A DNA stretch of 64,000 nucleotides from RXIX01 sp003989075 (GTDB lineage Bacteria > Pseudomonadota > Gammaproteobacteria > Competibacterales > Competibacteraceae): positions 62,001 to 126,000 of the forward strand of contig JAKOYN010000061.1 in assembly GCA_029780415.1 (NCBI GenBank), given 5' to 3'. Both the position numbers and the translations under genes were made by a program. Shown piece after piece: positions 6,390 to 14,161 of the stretch. The notes beneath the pieces were generated by a model. It did not search any database. It saw only the letters and a program-made list of their open reading frames with translations, and had not been told where the DNA came from. Positions within the stretch are counted from its first letter, which is position 1; the number at the start of each line of letters is the position of its first letter.

Positions 6390-8929
6390 ATCCCGCTGCT
6401 GCGATCCGGCGTACCGATCCGGCCGCCCGCGATTGGCGCAGAGTGCTGCGCATGAGTCTGCGCGCGCTGCGCCGCGATATCCAGGCGGGTGAACTGCGGG
6501 TGCTGGCGCTAGCGCTGCTGATCGCGGTGGCCAGCGTTGCTGCGGTTGGCCTGTTTACTGACCGGATTCAACTGGCCATGGAGCGCAAGGCCAGTGAGCT
6601 GCTCGGCGCCGATCTGGTCATCGCCGCGCCCAATCCGCTGCAGCCAGTCCTATCCGATGCGGCACGGCAGCAGGGCCTGCAAACGGCGGAGACCCTGAGT
6701 TTTCGCAGTGTGGTGCTGGCCGGTGAGGAGACGCAACTGGCCGAGGTCAAGGCGGTCGGGCCGGGCTATCCACTGCGTGGCGGTTTGCGCATCAGCGCCG
6801 CGCCGTTCGCACCGGACCGGCTGGCCGACGCAATTCCCGAACCCGGTACGGTCTGGCTGGATGAACGTCTGCTGCAGGTGTTGCGGATCGAGGTCGGTGC
6901 TGCGGTCGAGGTCGGTGCGCGGCAGTTGCGGGTGGCGGCGGTGCTGGCCGATGAGCCGGATCGGGGTGGTGATCTGTTCAGCATCGCGCCGCGGCTGTTG
7001 ATGAATCTGGCTGATATCCCCTCGACCGCGCTGGTGCAGCCCGGCAGTCGGGTCGATTACCGTCTGCTGCTGGCCGGAACGCCGGCGGCGCTGGACACGT
7101 TCAGAAGCTGGGCAATGCCGCGGCTGGCAACCGGTGAGCGCGTGCAGGGTGTGCGCGAGGCCCGCGCCGAACTGCGCGTGGCGCTGGAACGGGCGCAGCG
7201 CTTTCTGCATCTGGCGGCGCTGGTCAGCGTGATTCTGGCCGGGGTGGGCGTGGCCATCGCGGCGCGCCGCTTTGCTGGCCGCCACTGGGATAGCGTGGCG
7301 ATTCTGCGCTGCATGGGCGCGACCGAGGCGCTGATCGTGCGCCTGTTCACGCTGGAGCTGCTGCTGCTGGCGACGCTGGCGGGCGTGGCCGGACTGCTGC
7401 TCGGTTATGTCGCCCAGCACGGGCTAAGTGCTCTGCTCGGCACGCTGGTCAGCAGCACGCAATTGCCGCCGCCATCCTGGCAGCCGCTGCTGCCGGCGTT
7501 GGCCACCGGTTTCATTACCCTGCTCGGTTTTGGTCTGCCGCCGCTGCTGCGGCTACGCGAAGTGCCGCCGCTGCGGGTCTTGCGCCGCGATCTGGGGCCG
7601 GTCAATCCACGTCTTCTAGCGCTCTACGGTCCGGCGGTGCTGGCGACCGTGGCGCTGCTGGTCTGGCAGGCGGGCGAATGGCGTCTGGCCCTCTATGTCT
7701 GCGCCGGCGTGGCTGGGACGGTGCTGGTGCTGACCGTGGCGGCCTGGGGATTGGTCAAGAGTCTGAGCCTGCTGCGCGGCCGGGTGGGCGTGGCCTGGCG
7801 TTTCGGGTTGGCCAATATCGCCCGGCGTGGCCCGGGCAGCGCGGTGCAGGTGGTGGCGCTGGGGCTGGGACTGATGGCGCTGCTGTTGCTGACCGTGGTG
7901 CGTACCGATCTGCTGACGAGCTGGCGCGATAAGCTGCCTGCCGATGCGCCCAATCATTTCCTGATCAACATTCAGCCCGACGAACGGGCTGGGGTGCAGG
8001 CTTTTTTGCACGGCCACGGTCTGGAGGGCGCGGAGCTGTTTCCGATGGTGCGCGGGCGGCTGACCATGATCAACGCCCGGACGGTTGGGCCGGATGATTA
8101 CGAGAATCCACGGGCTAAGCGCCTGATCGAGCGTGAGTTCAATCTGTCCTGGGCGGAGCGCCCGCAGGAAGATAACCGTATTCTGGCCGGGCGCTGGTGG
8201 ACGGTTGCCGAGCATGGTCAGGGTGTAGCTTCGGTGGAGGAGGGCTTGGCCAAGGAACTAGGGATTGCCCTGGGTGACACGCTGCACTTCCAGGTGGCCG
8301 GGCAGACGGTCAATGCGCGTGTGCTCAGCCTGCGCAAGGTCGAATGGGATTCGTTCCGCGCCAACTTCTTTGTCCTGTTCCCGCCTGGAGTGCTGGAGAA
8401 CTATCCGGCCACCTGGATCACCAGCTTCCACCTGCCGGCTGGGCAAAAGGCGCTACTGGCGGAATTGGTGCGCCAGTATCCGGCGGTGACGGTGCTGGAT
8501 GTCGAGGCGCTGATGGGCAAGGTCCGCGAGATCATGGACCGGGTGATCGCAGCGGTCGAGTATGTGTTCCTGTTTACCCTGGCGGCGGGCTTGGTGGTGC
8601 TGTATGCGGCGATCCAGGCTACTCAGGATGAGCGCTGTTTTGAAAGCGCAGTGTTGCGCACTCTCGGAGCACGCCGGGCGGTGGTGCGGCAAAGTCTGCT
8701 GGCGGAATTTGCGACCCTGGGCTTGCTGGCCGGTCTGTTGGCAGCGGCGGCCGCGACTCTGATTGGCTATGGGCTGGCCGTGCAGGTCTTCGAGTTTCCC
8801 TATCACGGCAGCCCGTGGATCTGGCTGCTGGGTGGTGGTGCCGGCCTGCTGGGCGTCGGGCTGGCGGGCCTGCTGGGGGTGCGCCCGGCACTGGCGCAGT
8901 CGCCATGGCGGGCCTTGCGCGAACGCTAG
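6386..8929 (+). CDS. ybbP: FtsX-like ABC permease, YbbP type
   Basis: Large inner-membrane permease partner of the ATPase just upstream, 848 residues from the ATG at 6386 (ATGA overlap). It has one N-terminal membrane segment (LRVLALALLIAVASVAAVGL), a periplasmic domain (ELLGADLVIAAPNP), then a block of membrane segments, a second extracytoplasmic domain and a final FtsX core (VFLFTLAAGLVVLYAAIQ onward) ending in LRER. This two-FtsX-domain layout matches YbbP. The longer frame starting at 6320 would overlap ybbA by 70 bases and is not favoured. It ends 32 bases before the convergent phasin gene. Confidence 0.93.
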   Translation: MNPAAAIRRTDPAARDWRRVLRMSLRALRRDIQAGELRVLALALLIAVASVAAVGLFTDRIQLAMERKASELLGADLVIAAPNPLQPVLSDAARQQGLQTAETLSFRSVVLAGEETQLAEVKAVGPGYPLRGGLRISAAPFAPDRLADAIPEPGTVWLDERLLQVLRIEVGAAVEVGARQLRVAAVLADEPDRGGDLFSIAPRLLMNLADIPSTALVQPGSRVDYRLLLAGTPAALDTFRSWAMPRLATGERVQGVREARAELRVALERAQRFLHLAALVSVILAGVGVAIAARRFAGRHWDSVAILRCMGATEALIVRLFTLELLLLATLAGVAGLLLGYVAQHGLSALLGTLVSSTQLPPPSWQPLLPALATGFITLLGFGLPPLLRLREVPPLRVLRRDLGPVNPRLLALYGPAVLATVALLVWQAGEWRLALYVCAGVAGTVLVLTVAAWGLVKSLSLLRGRVGVAWRFGLANIARRGPGSAVQVVALGLGLMALLLLTVVRTDLLTSWRDKLPADAPNHFLINIQPDERAGVQAFLHGHGLEGAELFPMVRGRLTMINARTVGPDDYENPRAKRLIEREFNLSWAERPQEDNRILAGRWWTVAEHGQGVASVEEGLAKELGIALGDTLHFQVAGQTVNARVLSLRKVEWDSFRANFFVLFPPGVLENYPATWITSFHLPAGQKALLAELVRQYPAVTVLDVEALMGKVREIMDRVIAAVEYVFLFTLAAGLVVLYAAIQATQDERCFESAVLRTLGARRAVVRQSLLAEFATLGLLAGLLAAAAATLIGYGLAVQVFEFPYHGSPWIWLLGGGAGLLGVGLAGLLGVRPALAQSPWRALRER

Positions 8930-8961
8930 GATGGACTGCCGTGGCGGCTGGCCTGATCGCC

Positions 8962-9297
8962 TTAGCGCAGTTCCAGTTCGCTCAGATGCGGATCGAACTG
9001 CTGGATGGCCTCGGCCAGGCTTTTAATGTCGGCGGCAGTCGGTGCGGTGTGCTGATCGGCCGGGTTCTGGCTGGCGAGCACCAGCCGCGCCAGCCGTTTC
9101 AGTTCGCGCAGATCATCACCCTCGACCGCTTCCATGATCTCGCCACACTCGACCAATTCATCGAAAAAGGCGCTGCCTTCCTGCTGCGCCCGGGCCAGCG
9201 CGCCCAGTCCCGCCAGCCAGATCTGACTGGCCATGGCCAGGGTTTCTTCCACCTGGCGCGCTTCGCGCAACCGCTTTTGCAAGTGTTGGTACGTCAT
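8962..9297 (-). CDS. Phasin-like polyhydroxyalkanoate granule-associated protein
   Basis: A 111-residue protein resembling the PhaI/PhaF granule-associated family. The core ASQIWLAGLGALARAQQEG followed by SAFFDELVECGE is the family's hallmark amphipathic helix. The start at 9297 is fixed by a full AGGAGGT Shine-Dalgarno (complement of 9304-9310) six bases upstream. Phasins coat PHA granules, so this suggests PHA storage. The protein is shorter than many phasins and has no visible Ala/Lys-rich histone-like tail. No PHA synthase is in the window. Confidence 0.82.
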   Translation of the reverse strand: MTYQHLQKRLREARQVEETLAMASQIWLAGLGALARAQQEGSAFFDELVECGEIMEAVEGDDLRELKRLARLVLASQNPADQHTAPTAADIKSLAEAIQQFDPHLSELELR

Positions 9298-9687
9298 CGC
9301 TCGACCTCCTGTGCAAAGACTCCGGAACGGTGGGTCCGTCTCCATCGGTGCCGGGCATTCCCTTCCCTTATTATGCGTAATCCAATGGGCGGATCGGCGA
9401 GCGGTTCATTCACTCGCGGCGGGATGCGCCTGTCCAGGCCAGATAGCGCCAGTGTTCGAATCCGCCTTGCAGCCTACTGTAGCGATGGTGGTTAGAATAA
9501 ACACCCTAGAAAAGCATATTAGGCGATTAAGCAGCTGCAAAGCCTGATTTTTTTAGATCAGGCGACGTAAATTCCGCATTGCACAACAAAAATGCGCCGC
9601 CGTTTGTTAAATCAGAATCGGTGTAAACGTGGTTGAATGCATGCCCAGACATGAGCTGCACAGCGGCGGATGGCTTCAGGTGTCGGG
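9298..9687. other. Intergenic region between phasin and znuB, with an inverted repeat
   Basis: No convincing gene in this 390-base stretch. A perfect inverted repeat GCCTGAT (9542-9548) / ATCAGGC (9557-9563) encloses an eight-base T-rich loop and may help end znuB transcripts, though no long T-run follows it on that strand. The phasin promoter must lie in the right part of 9311-9420. The region is richer in A+T than its surroundings around 9490-9640. Confidence 0.5.
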
Positions 9688-10485
9688 CTAGCGATCTGGC
9701 CTGACGCGCCCTGACAGCAGCGCGCTTAGCCCAAACAGCGTGCTTGCTGCCACCACCACCGACGGTCCGGCGGGGGTATCCCAGTACAGCGAAGCCGCCA
9801 GGCCTGCGCCCACCGCCAGGCAGCCAATGACGCTGGCCAGCAATGCCATGCCCTCCGGCGAACCGGCAAAGCGCCGCGCCGTCGCCGCCGGAATGATCAG
9901 CAGCGAAGTGATCAGCAGGATGCCGATGACCTTCATCGCCACCGCGATGACGATGGCGATCAGCAGCATGAACGCCAGTCGCACCGCGAATACCGGCACC
10001 CCTTCCACCTGCGCCAGTTCCTCGTGAACCGTGGCCGCCAGCAGTGGTCGCCACAGCAACGCCAGTGCCGCCAGCGCCAGGGTCGCCCCGCCCCAGATCC
10101 AGTACAGATCAGCGCGACTGACCGCCAGAATGTCGCCGAACAGATAGCTGACCAGATCGATGCGCAGCGTTTCCATAAACGCCAGGGTCACCATGCCCAG
10201 CGACAGGGTGGTGTGAGCGAGAATGCCGAGCAGGGTGTCGGTGGCCAGACCGCGCTGGCGTTGCAGCAGTACCAGCACCAGTGCCACCAGCAGGCAGGTG
10301 CTGACCACGCCCAGTTCCGGATTGATGCCCAGCACCACGCCCAGCACCACGCCCAGCAGCCCGGAATGCGCCAGGGTATCGCCGAAATAGGCCATGCGGC
10401 GCCAGACGATGAAGGTGCCCAGCGGACCGGTGGCCAGGGCCACACCCAGTCCGCCGAGCAGGGCGCGCAGCAGAAAATCATCCAT
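9688..10485 (-). CDS. znuB: Zinc ABC transporter permease ZnuB
   Basis: Inner-membrane channel subunit of the high-affinity zinc importer (ABC-3 family), about 265 residues. Many hydrophobic segments are visible, with family landmarks GPLGTFIVWRRMAYFGDTLAHSGLLG near the N-terminus and LLITSLLIIPAATARRFA in the C-terminal half. The ATG at 10485 is favoured over 10497 because it keeps the overlap with znuC short (8 bases). Third gene of the zur-znuC-znuB operon, controlled by the Zur boxes upstream of zur. Confidence 0.94.
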   Translation of the reverse strand: MDDFLLRALLGGLGVALATGPLGTFIVWRRMAYFGDTLAHSGLLGVVLGVVLGINPELGVVSTCLLVALVLVLLQRQRGLATDTLLGILAHTTLSLGMVTLAFMETLRIDLVSYLFGDILAVSRADLYWIWGGATLALAALALLWRPLLAATVHEELAQVEGVPVFAVRLAFMLLIAIVIAVAMKVIGILLITSLLIIPAATARRFAGSPEGMALLASVIGCLAVGAGLAASLYWDTPAGPSVVVAASTLFGLSALLSGRVRPDR

Positions 10486-11236
10486 GGGGCTTGTCATCCG
10501 TCACCACCGTACCGTGCAGGTCGTGATGGTGATTATGTTGATGGTGATAGATCGCCAGTCGCCGCGCGCCATCCAGGCCAAACAGGGCCAGATAGGCCGG
10601 ATCGCGGGCGACGTGGTCGGGATGCCCGGAACAGCACACATGGCGATTCAGACACACCACCTGGTCAGTGGTGGCCATGACCAGATGCAGTTCATGCGAC
10701 ACCATCAGGATGCCGCAACCGCGCTGTCGGCGCAGGTTGCTGATCAGATCGTACAACTCGTACTGGCCGGTCAGATCTACGCCCTGAATCGGTTCATCGA
10801 GCACCAGCAGGTCCGGCTCGCGCAGTAGCGCCCGCGCCAGCAGCACCCGCTGCAGTTCGCCGCCGGAGATCGCCTGCACCGGGCTATCGATCACCTGGGC
10901 GGCACCGACCTCAGCCAGCAGTGCCTGGACCCGGGCCCGGGGCGCGGGTGTGCCGAGGGTGACGAAGCGTTGCACCGTGAGCGGCAGGGTCGGGTCCAAT
11001 ACCAGCCGCTGCGGCATGTAGCCGAGGCGCGCGCCCGACAGCAGTTCGACGTGGCCGGCGCTCGGCCGCCGCAGGCCCAGCACGATACGCACCAGGGTGG
11101 ATTTGCCAGCACCGTTGGGGCCGATCAGGGTCACGATCTGGCCGCGGGCAACGTGCAGACTGACCGACTGCAGGATGGCATGGCCACGAATGGCAAAATC
11201 GATGTCGCGAACGGTGAGCAGAACCTCAGCGTCCAT
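10478..11236 (-). CDS. znuC: Zinc ABC transporter ATPase ZnuC
   Basis: ATP-binding subunit of the zinc importer, about 252 residues from the ATG at 11236 (MDAEVLLTVRD). Walker A GPNGAGKST, signature ISGGELQRVLLARAL, Walker B LLVLDEPIQGVD and an H-loop in MVSHELHL are all present. The C-terminus is His-rich (YHHQHNHHHDLHG), a common feature of ZnuC that may bind zinc. The frame is open further upstream but would run into zur; the chosen start overlaps the end of zur by 11 bases. Confidence 0.94.
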   Translation of the reverse strand: MDAEVLLTVRDIDFAIRGHAILQSVSLHVARGQIVTLIGPNGAGKSTLVRIVLGLRRPSAGHVELLSGARLGYMPQRLVLDPTLPLTVQRFVTLGTPAPRARVQALLAEVGAAQVIDSPVQAISGGELQRVLLARALLREPDLLVLDEPIQGVDLTGQYELYDLISNLRRQRGCGILMVSHELHLVMATTDQVVCLNRHVCCSGHPDHVARDPAYLALFGLDGARRLAIYHHQHNHHHDLHGTVVTDDKPHG

Positions 11237-11717
11237 CGGCAGTGACCTCCGCTGGGCAGTCCGGGCAGCGGCCGAGCATTTCCACGGTCTGGGCAAAAAC
11301 GGTGAAGCCGCGCGCGGTGGCCTCGGCCTGCAACAGCCCGTCGAGGGTGGCGTTATCCAGTTCATCGACCCGGCCACAGTCGCGGCAGATCAGGAACTGG
11401 CCGCCATGCTGCGTGCCGGGCTGATGGCAGCCGGTGAACACGTTCAGCGACGCCAGCCGGTGAATCAGGCCCTGATCGAGCAGGAAATCCAGCGCCCGGT
11501 ATACGGTGGGCGGCGCACCGGGTCGGCCATCATCGCGCAGCACGTCAAGGATGGCGTAGGCGCCGAGCGGTGCCGGGCTGTTCCAGATGATCTCCAGCAC
11601 CCGCCGCCGCAGATCGGTCAAGCGCGAGCCGCGCTGCTGGCAAACGGTTTCCGCCTCAGCGAGCGCCTGTTGCGCACGGGCCGCCGCAGGGCAGGGAAGA
11701 GAGTCAGGGAGTGACAT
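11226..11717 (-). CDS. zur: Zinc uptake regulator Zur (Fur family)
   Basis: Zinc-sensing repressor of 163 residues. The N-terminal winged helix (GSRLTDLRRRVLEIIWNSPA, then PTVYRALDFLLDQGLIHRL) is followed by the dimerisation domain with CRDCGR and a C-terminal CPDC pair forming the structural zinc site, plus the GCHQPGTQHGG metal segment. It is the first gene of the operon with znuC and znuB and is divergent from znuA. It probably controls itself and znuA through the operators in the shared intergenic region. Confidence 0.93.
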   Translation of the reverse strand: MSLPDSLPCPAAARAQQALAEAETVCQQRGSRLTDLRRRVLEIIWNSPAPLGAYAILDVLRDDGRPGAPPTVYRALDFLLDQGLIHRLASLNVFTGCHQPGTQHGGQFLICRDCGRVDELDNATLDGLLQAEATARGFTVFAQTVEMLGRCPDCPAEVTADGR

Positions 11718-11748
11718 ACGGGACTCCAGCTTGACGGGCAGGTAAATG

Positions 11749-11781
11749 TGTTATTTTATAACAGTAGTTATTCTATAACAT
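11749..11781. promoter_or_regulatory. Two tandem Zur boxes in the zur-znuA divergent region
   Basis: Box 1 (11749-11763) is the palindrome TGTTAT-TTT-ATAACA. Box 2 (11766-11781) contains GTTAT-TCT-ATAAC followed by AT. Both match the core of the proteobacterial Zur consensus TGTTATANTATAACA. They lie between the zur start (11717) and the znuA start (11798), so both transcripts can be repressed when zinc is sufficient. Confidence 0.88.
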
Positions 11782-11797
11782 AACCAGGGAAAATCCC

Positions 11798-12769
11798 ATG
11801 CGCTTGAACTTGAAGATGTTCGCCCTGCCGCCCCTGGGTCTGGGCCTGTTGCTGCTGTTGGCGCCCCTGCTGGCCCGGACCGCTGAACTGCAGATCGTGG
11901 CCAGCATCAAGCCGGTGCATGCGCTGGTGGCGGGGGTGATGCAGGGCGTGGCTGCCCCGCTGCTGCTGGTACCCGGCAGCGCCTCGCCACACGATTACAA
12001 CCTGCGCCCGTCGGATGTGCGTGCCATTGCGACCGCCGATGCGCTGTTCTGGGTCGGGCCGGATTTGGAAACCTTCTTGGTCAAGCCGCTTGATAATGCC
12101 AGGGGCAAGCTGCGCACGGTGGCTTTTCTGGAGACGCCCGGAATGACGGTGCTGCCACTGCGCGAGGGTGGTGCCTGGGAAGCCCATGCGCATGGGGCCG
12201 ATCATGAGCACGGGCATGAGCATGAGCAAGCTGGCGGGCGCGATGCGCACATCTGGCTGGACCCGCGCAACGCGGTGGTCATGGTCGAGCGCATCGTGGC
12301 CGTGCTCGGCGAGGTTGATCCGGCGCACCGTGGCGATTATCAGCGCAATGGCGCCGCTCTGGTGGCGCGGCTGCAGGCGCTCGATCAGCAGTTGGCGACC
12401 GAACTGGCACCGGTTCAGCAGCAGCCCTACATCGTTTTTCACGATGCCTATCAGTATTTCGAGCGGCGCTATGGTTTGAATGCAGTCGGTTCGGTGGTGC
12501 TGAATCCGGAACAGCGTCCCGGTGCAAAGCGGGTAGCGGCGATTCAGGCGCGCATTCGCGATCTTAAGGTGCGTTGCGTGTTCAGTGAGCCGCAGTTCCA
12601 GCCGGCGCTGGTCGAGACGGTTATTGCCGGCAGTGGCGCCCGGACAGGTGTGCTCGATCCGCTGGGCGCTACGCTGCCGGCCGGTCCCGACGCCTATTTT
12701 CAACTGCTGCAGGGCTTGGGCGCGGCCCTGCGCGGTTGTCTGGACGCATCCTTTGGAGTTTCATCGTGA
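11798..12769 (+). CDS. znuA: Periplasmic zinc-binding protein ZnuA
   Basis: Solute-binding protein that delivers zinc to ZnuBC, 323 residues. It has a signal peptide (hydrophobic LLLLLAPLLARTAE), then the three expected His ligands: SPHDYNLRP, DAHIWLDP, and FHDAYQYF. Between the first two is the His/Glu-rich loop typical of zinc-specific members (HAHGADHEHGHEHE). A disulfide pair near the C-terminus is plausible (RCVF and RGCLD). It is transcribed divergently from zur-znuCB under two Zur boxes. Confidence 0.95.
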   Translation: MRLNLKMFALPPLGLGLLLLLAPLLARTAELQIVASIKPVHALVAGVMQGVAAPLLLVPGSASPHDYNLRPSDVRAIATADALFWVGPDLETFLVKPLDNARGKLRTVAFLETPGMTVLPLREGGAWEAHAHGADHEHGHEHEQAGGRDAHIWLDPRNAVVMVERIVAVLGEVDPAHRGDYQRNGAALVARLQALDQQLATELAPVQQQPYIVFHDAYQYFERRYGLNAVGSVVLNPEQRPGAKRVAAIQARIRDLKVRCVFSEPQFQPALVETVIAGSGARTGVLDPLGATLPAGPDAYFQLLQGLGAALRGCLDASFGVSS

Positions 12770-13256
12770 TTGATTTTGTCTTGATCCACTCTCGACTGAT
12801 CAACCCGATCAATTCGCGCTTCAACATGGCCCCGCCGAAACATCGACAGGAGGCTTTGCCACTCCACGTTCGCCCTGAGCCTGTCGAGGGGCGCTTAAGT
12901 TCGGGGCCTACCGCCCCTACTGCTTTCGCAACGTTACGCTCGGCGGGTTTTACGCGGTACTCCGAGACTTGTTCGCGCAACCAGCAACCCTAACCTGTTG
13001 AAGAGTATAGCCCAATGAAGCTCGAATGGCCCGGTGAAACAAAATGATCATGACCCTCGCGTCCTCCGCTCCACCGTATTACGCAACCCGGACTCGGGGG
13101 TCGTCCTCCTTCCATGGAGTCCTTCGCAGTCACAGCATGCCGGTTCCAATCCGGAATGATTTGTGCTGTGATGCGCACCCGTCAACCCGGCGCAACTGCG
13201 TACCGAGCTGGCGCGTGCTTGCACACACCGTCCAAGAATACAAAAGGAGGATCGCT
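12770..13256. other. Long intergenic region between znuA and dksA
   Basis: No supported gene in 487 bases. It holds the REP-like repeat described separately and a small GGGGC-N5-GCCCC hairpin (12903-12917) that may end znuA transcripts. The dksA promoter and leader must also lie here; I could not fix a -10/-35 pair with confidence. Confidence 0.5.
12867..12893. repeat. REP-like imperfect palindrome
   Basis: The sequence CGTTCGCCCTGAGCCTGTCG and the next seven bases belong to a short palindromic repeat found in intergenic regions of many proteobacteria (GTTCG...CCTGAGC.TGTCGAAGGG..). CGCCCT pairs with AGGGGCG with one bulge. Only one copy was noticed in the window. Confidence 0.6.
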
Positions 13257-13676
13257 ATGACCGACCAGCTTGCGGAATTCGCGCCCTATGTTCTTGAAGA
13301 GGGCGAGGAGTATATGAATGACCGGCAAAAAGCCCACTTCCGCAGCATTCTGGTGGCGTGGAAGCAGGAGCTGATGGAGGAGGGGCGGCGCACCGTCAGT
13401 AATCTGCAGGATGAGCCGCTGAATCTGCCTGATCCCAATGATCGCGCCAGTCAGGAAGAGGAATTCTCGATAGCCTTGCGCGCCCGCGACCGTGAGCGCA
13501 AGCTGCTGCGCAAGATCGACAAGGCGCTGAACCGCCTGTCGATCGATGAATACGGTTATTGCGAAGCCTGCGGCATCGAGATCGGTCTGCGCCGTTTGGA
13601 AGCGCGGCCGACCGCCGAATTGTGCATCGATTGCAAGCATCTCGAAGAGCAGAAGGAAAAAAGCCAGGCGGCCTGA
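13257..13676 (+). CDS. dksA: RNA polymerase-binding transcription factor DksA
   Basis: ppGpp cofactor that binds the RNA polymerase secondary channel. The 139-residue protein has a coiled coil with the acidic tip DPNDRASQEEEF (Asp59 and Asp62 corresponding to the conserved tip aspartates) and a four-Cys zinc finger: Cys102, Cys105, Cys123, Cys126. The start at 13257 is set by AAAAGGAGG seven bases upstream; the longer frame from 13044 is not supported. Its 3' end converges with tsaE. Confidence 0.96.
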   Translation: MTDQLAEFAPYVLEEGEEYMNDRQKAHFRSILVAWKQELMEEGRRTVSNLQDEPLNLPDPNDRASQEEEFSIALRARDRERKLLRKIDKALNRLSIDEYGYCEACGIEIGLRRLEARPTAELCIDCKHLEEQKEKSQAA

Positions 13677-13704
13677 TCTCCGGGGCGTGCGTGCCGGTTG
13701 CAAC

Positions 13705-14154
13705 CTAGAGTTGAGCCAGCATTCCTGCGCCGCGCGGCGAGCAGGCCTCCAGCCGGGCCGCGCGCCCGGCACCGGCATAGCCAAGGCTGATGATCAGATC
13801 GGCCGCCGGCAGTTCGCCCAGGCCGCGCTCGGGCCATTCGATCAGCAGCGCCGCTTCGCCATCCAGTTGGTCGCGCAGGCCGAGAAATTCCAGTTCCTCG
13901 GCATCGGCCAGCCGGTACAGATCCCAGTGAAACAGCCGCCAATCCTGCAGCTGATAAGGCTCCACCAGGGTGTAGGTGGGGCTTTTCACCGTGCCGGCAT
14001 GGCCCAGTGCCCGCAGCAGGCCGCGCACCAGGGTGGTCTTGCCGGCGCCCAGGTCGCCCTGCAGGTACAGTACGCAGCCGGGCGTCAGGGTCGCGGCCAG
14101 CTGCGCGCCGAGCCATTCAGTCGCAGCGCAGTCGTCAAGCAGGCAGTCCAGCAT
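13705..14154 (-). CDS. tsaE: tRNA threonylcarbamoyladenosine biosynthesis ATPase TsaE
   Basis: ATPase of the TsaB-TsaD-TsaE complex that makes t6A37 in tRNAs. 149 residues with P-loop GDLGAGKTTLVRG, the SPTYTLVEPY segment, HWDLYRLADAEE and the downstream LIEWPERG. The ATG at 14154 follows the nnr stop by seven bases, so it is co-transcribed with nnr, a pairing conserved in proteobacteria. The usual next gene, amiB, is absent; dksA converges instead. Confidence 0.95.
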   Translation of the reverse strand: MLDCLLDDCAATEWLGAQLAATLTPGCVLYLQGDLGAGKTTLVRGLLRALGHAGTVKSPTYTLVEPYQLQDWRLFHWDLYRLADAEELEFLGLRDQLDGEAALLIEWPERGLGELPAADLIISLGYAGAGRAARLEACSPRGAGMLAQL

Positions 14155-14161
14155 CGTCGTT

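Noticed and set aside
9542..9563. Resemblance of GCCTGATTTTTTTAG here to the conserved CCTGATTTTT element of the narK promoters
   Set aside because: No NarL heptamers or other shared blocks accompany it, and it forms its own perfect inverted repeat, so the likeness is probably chance.
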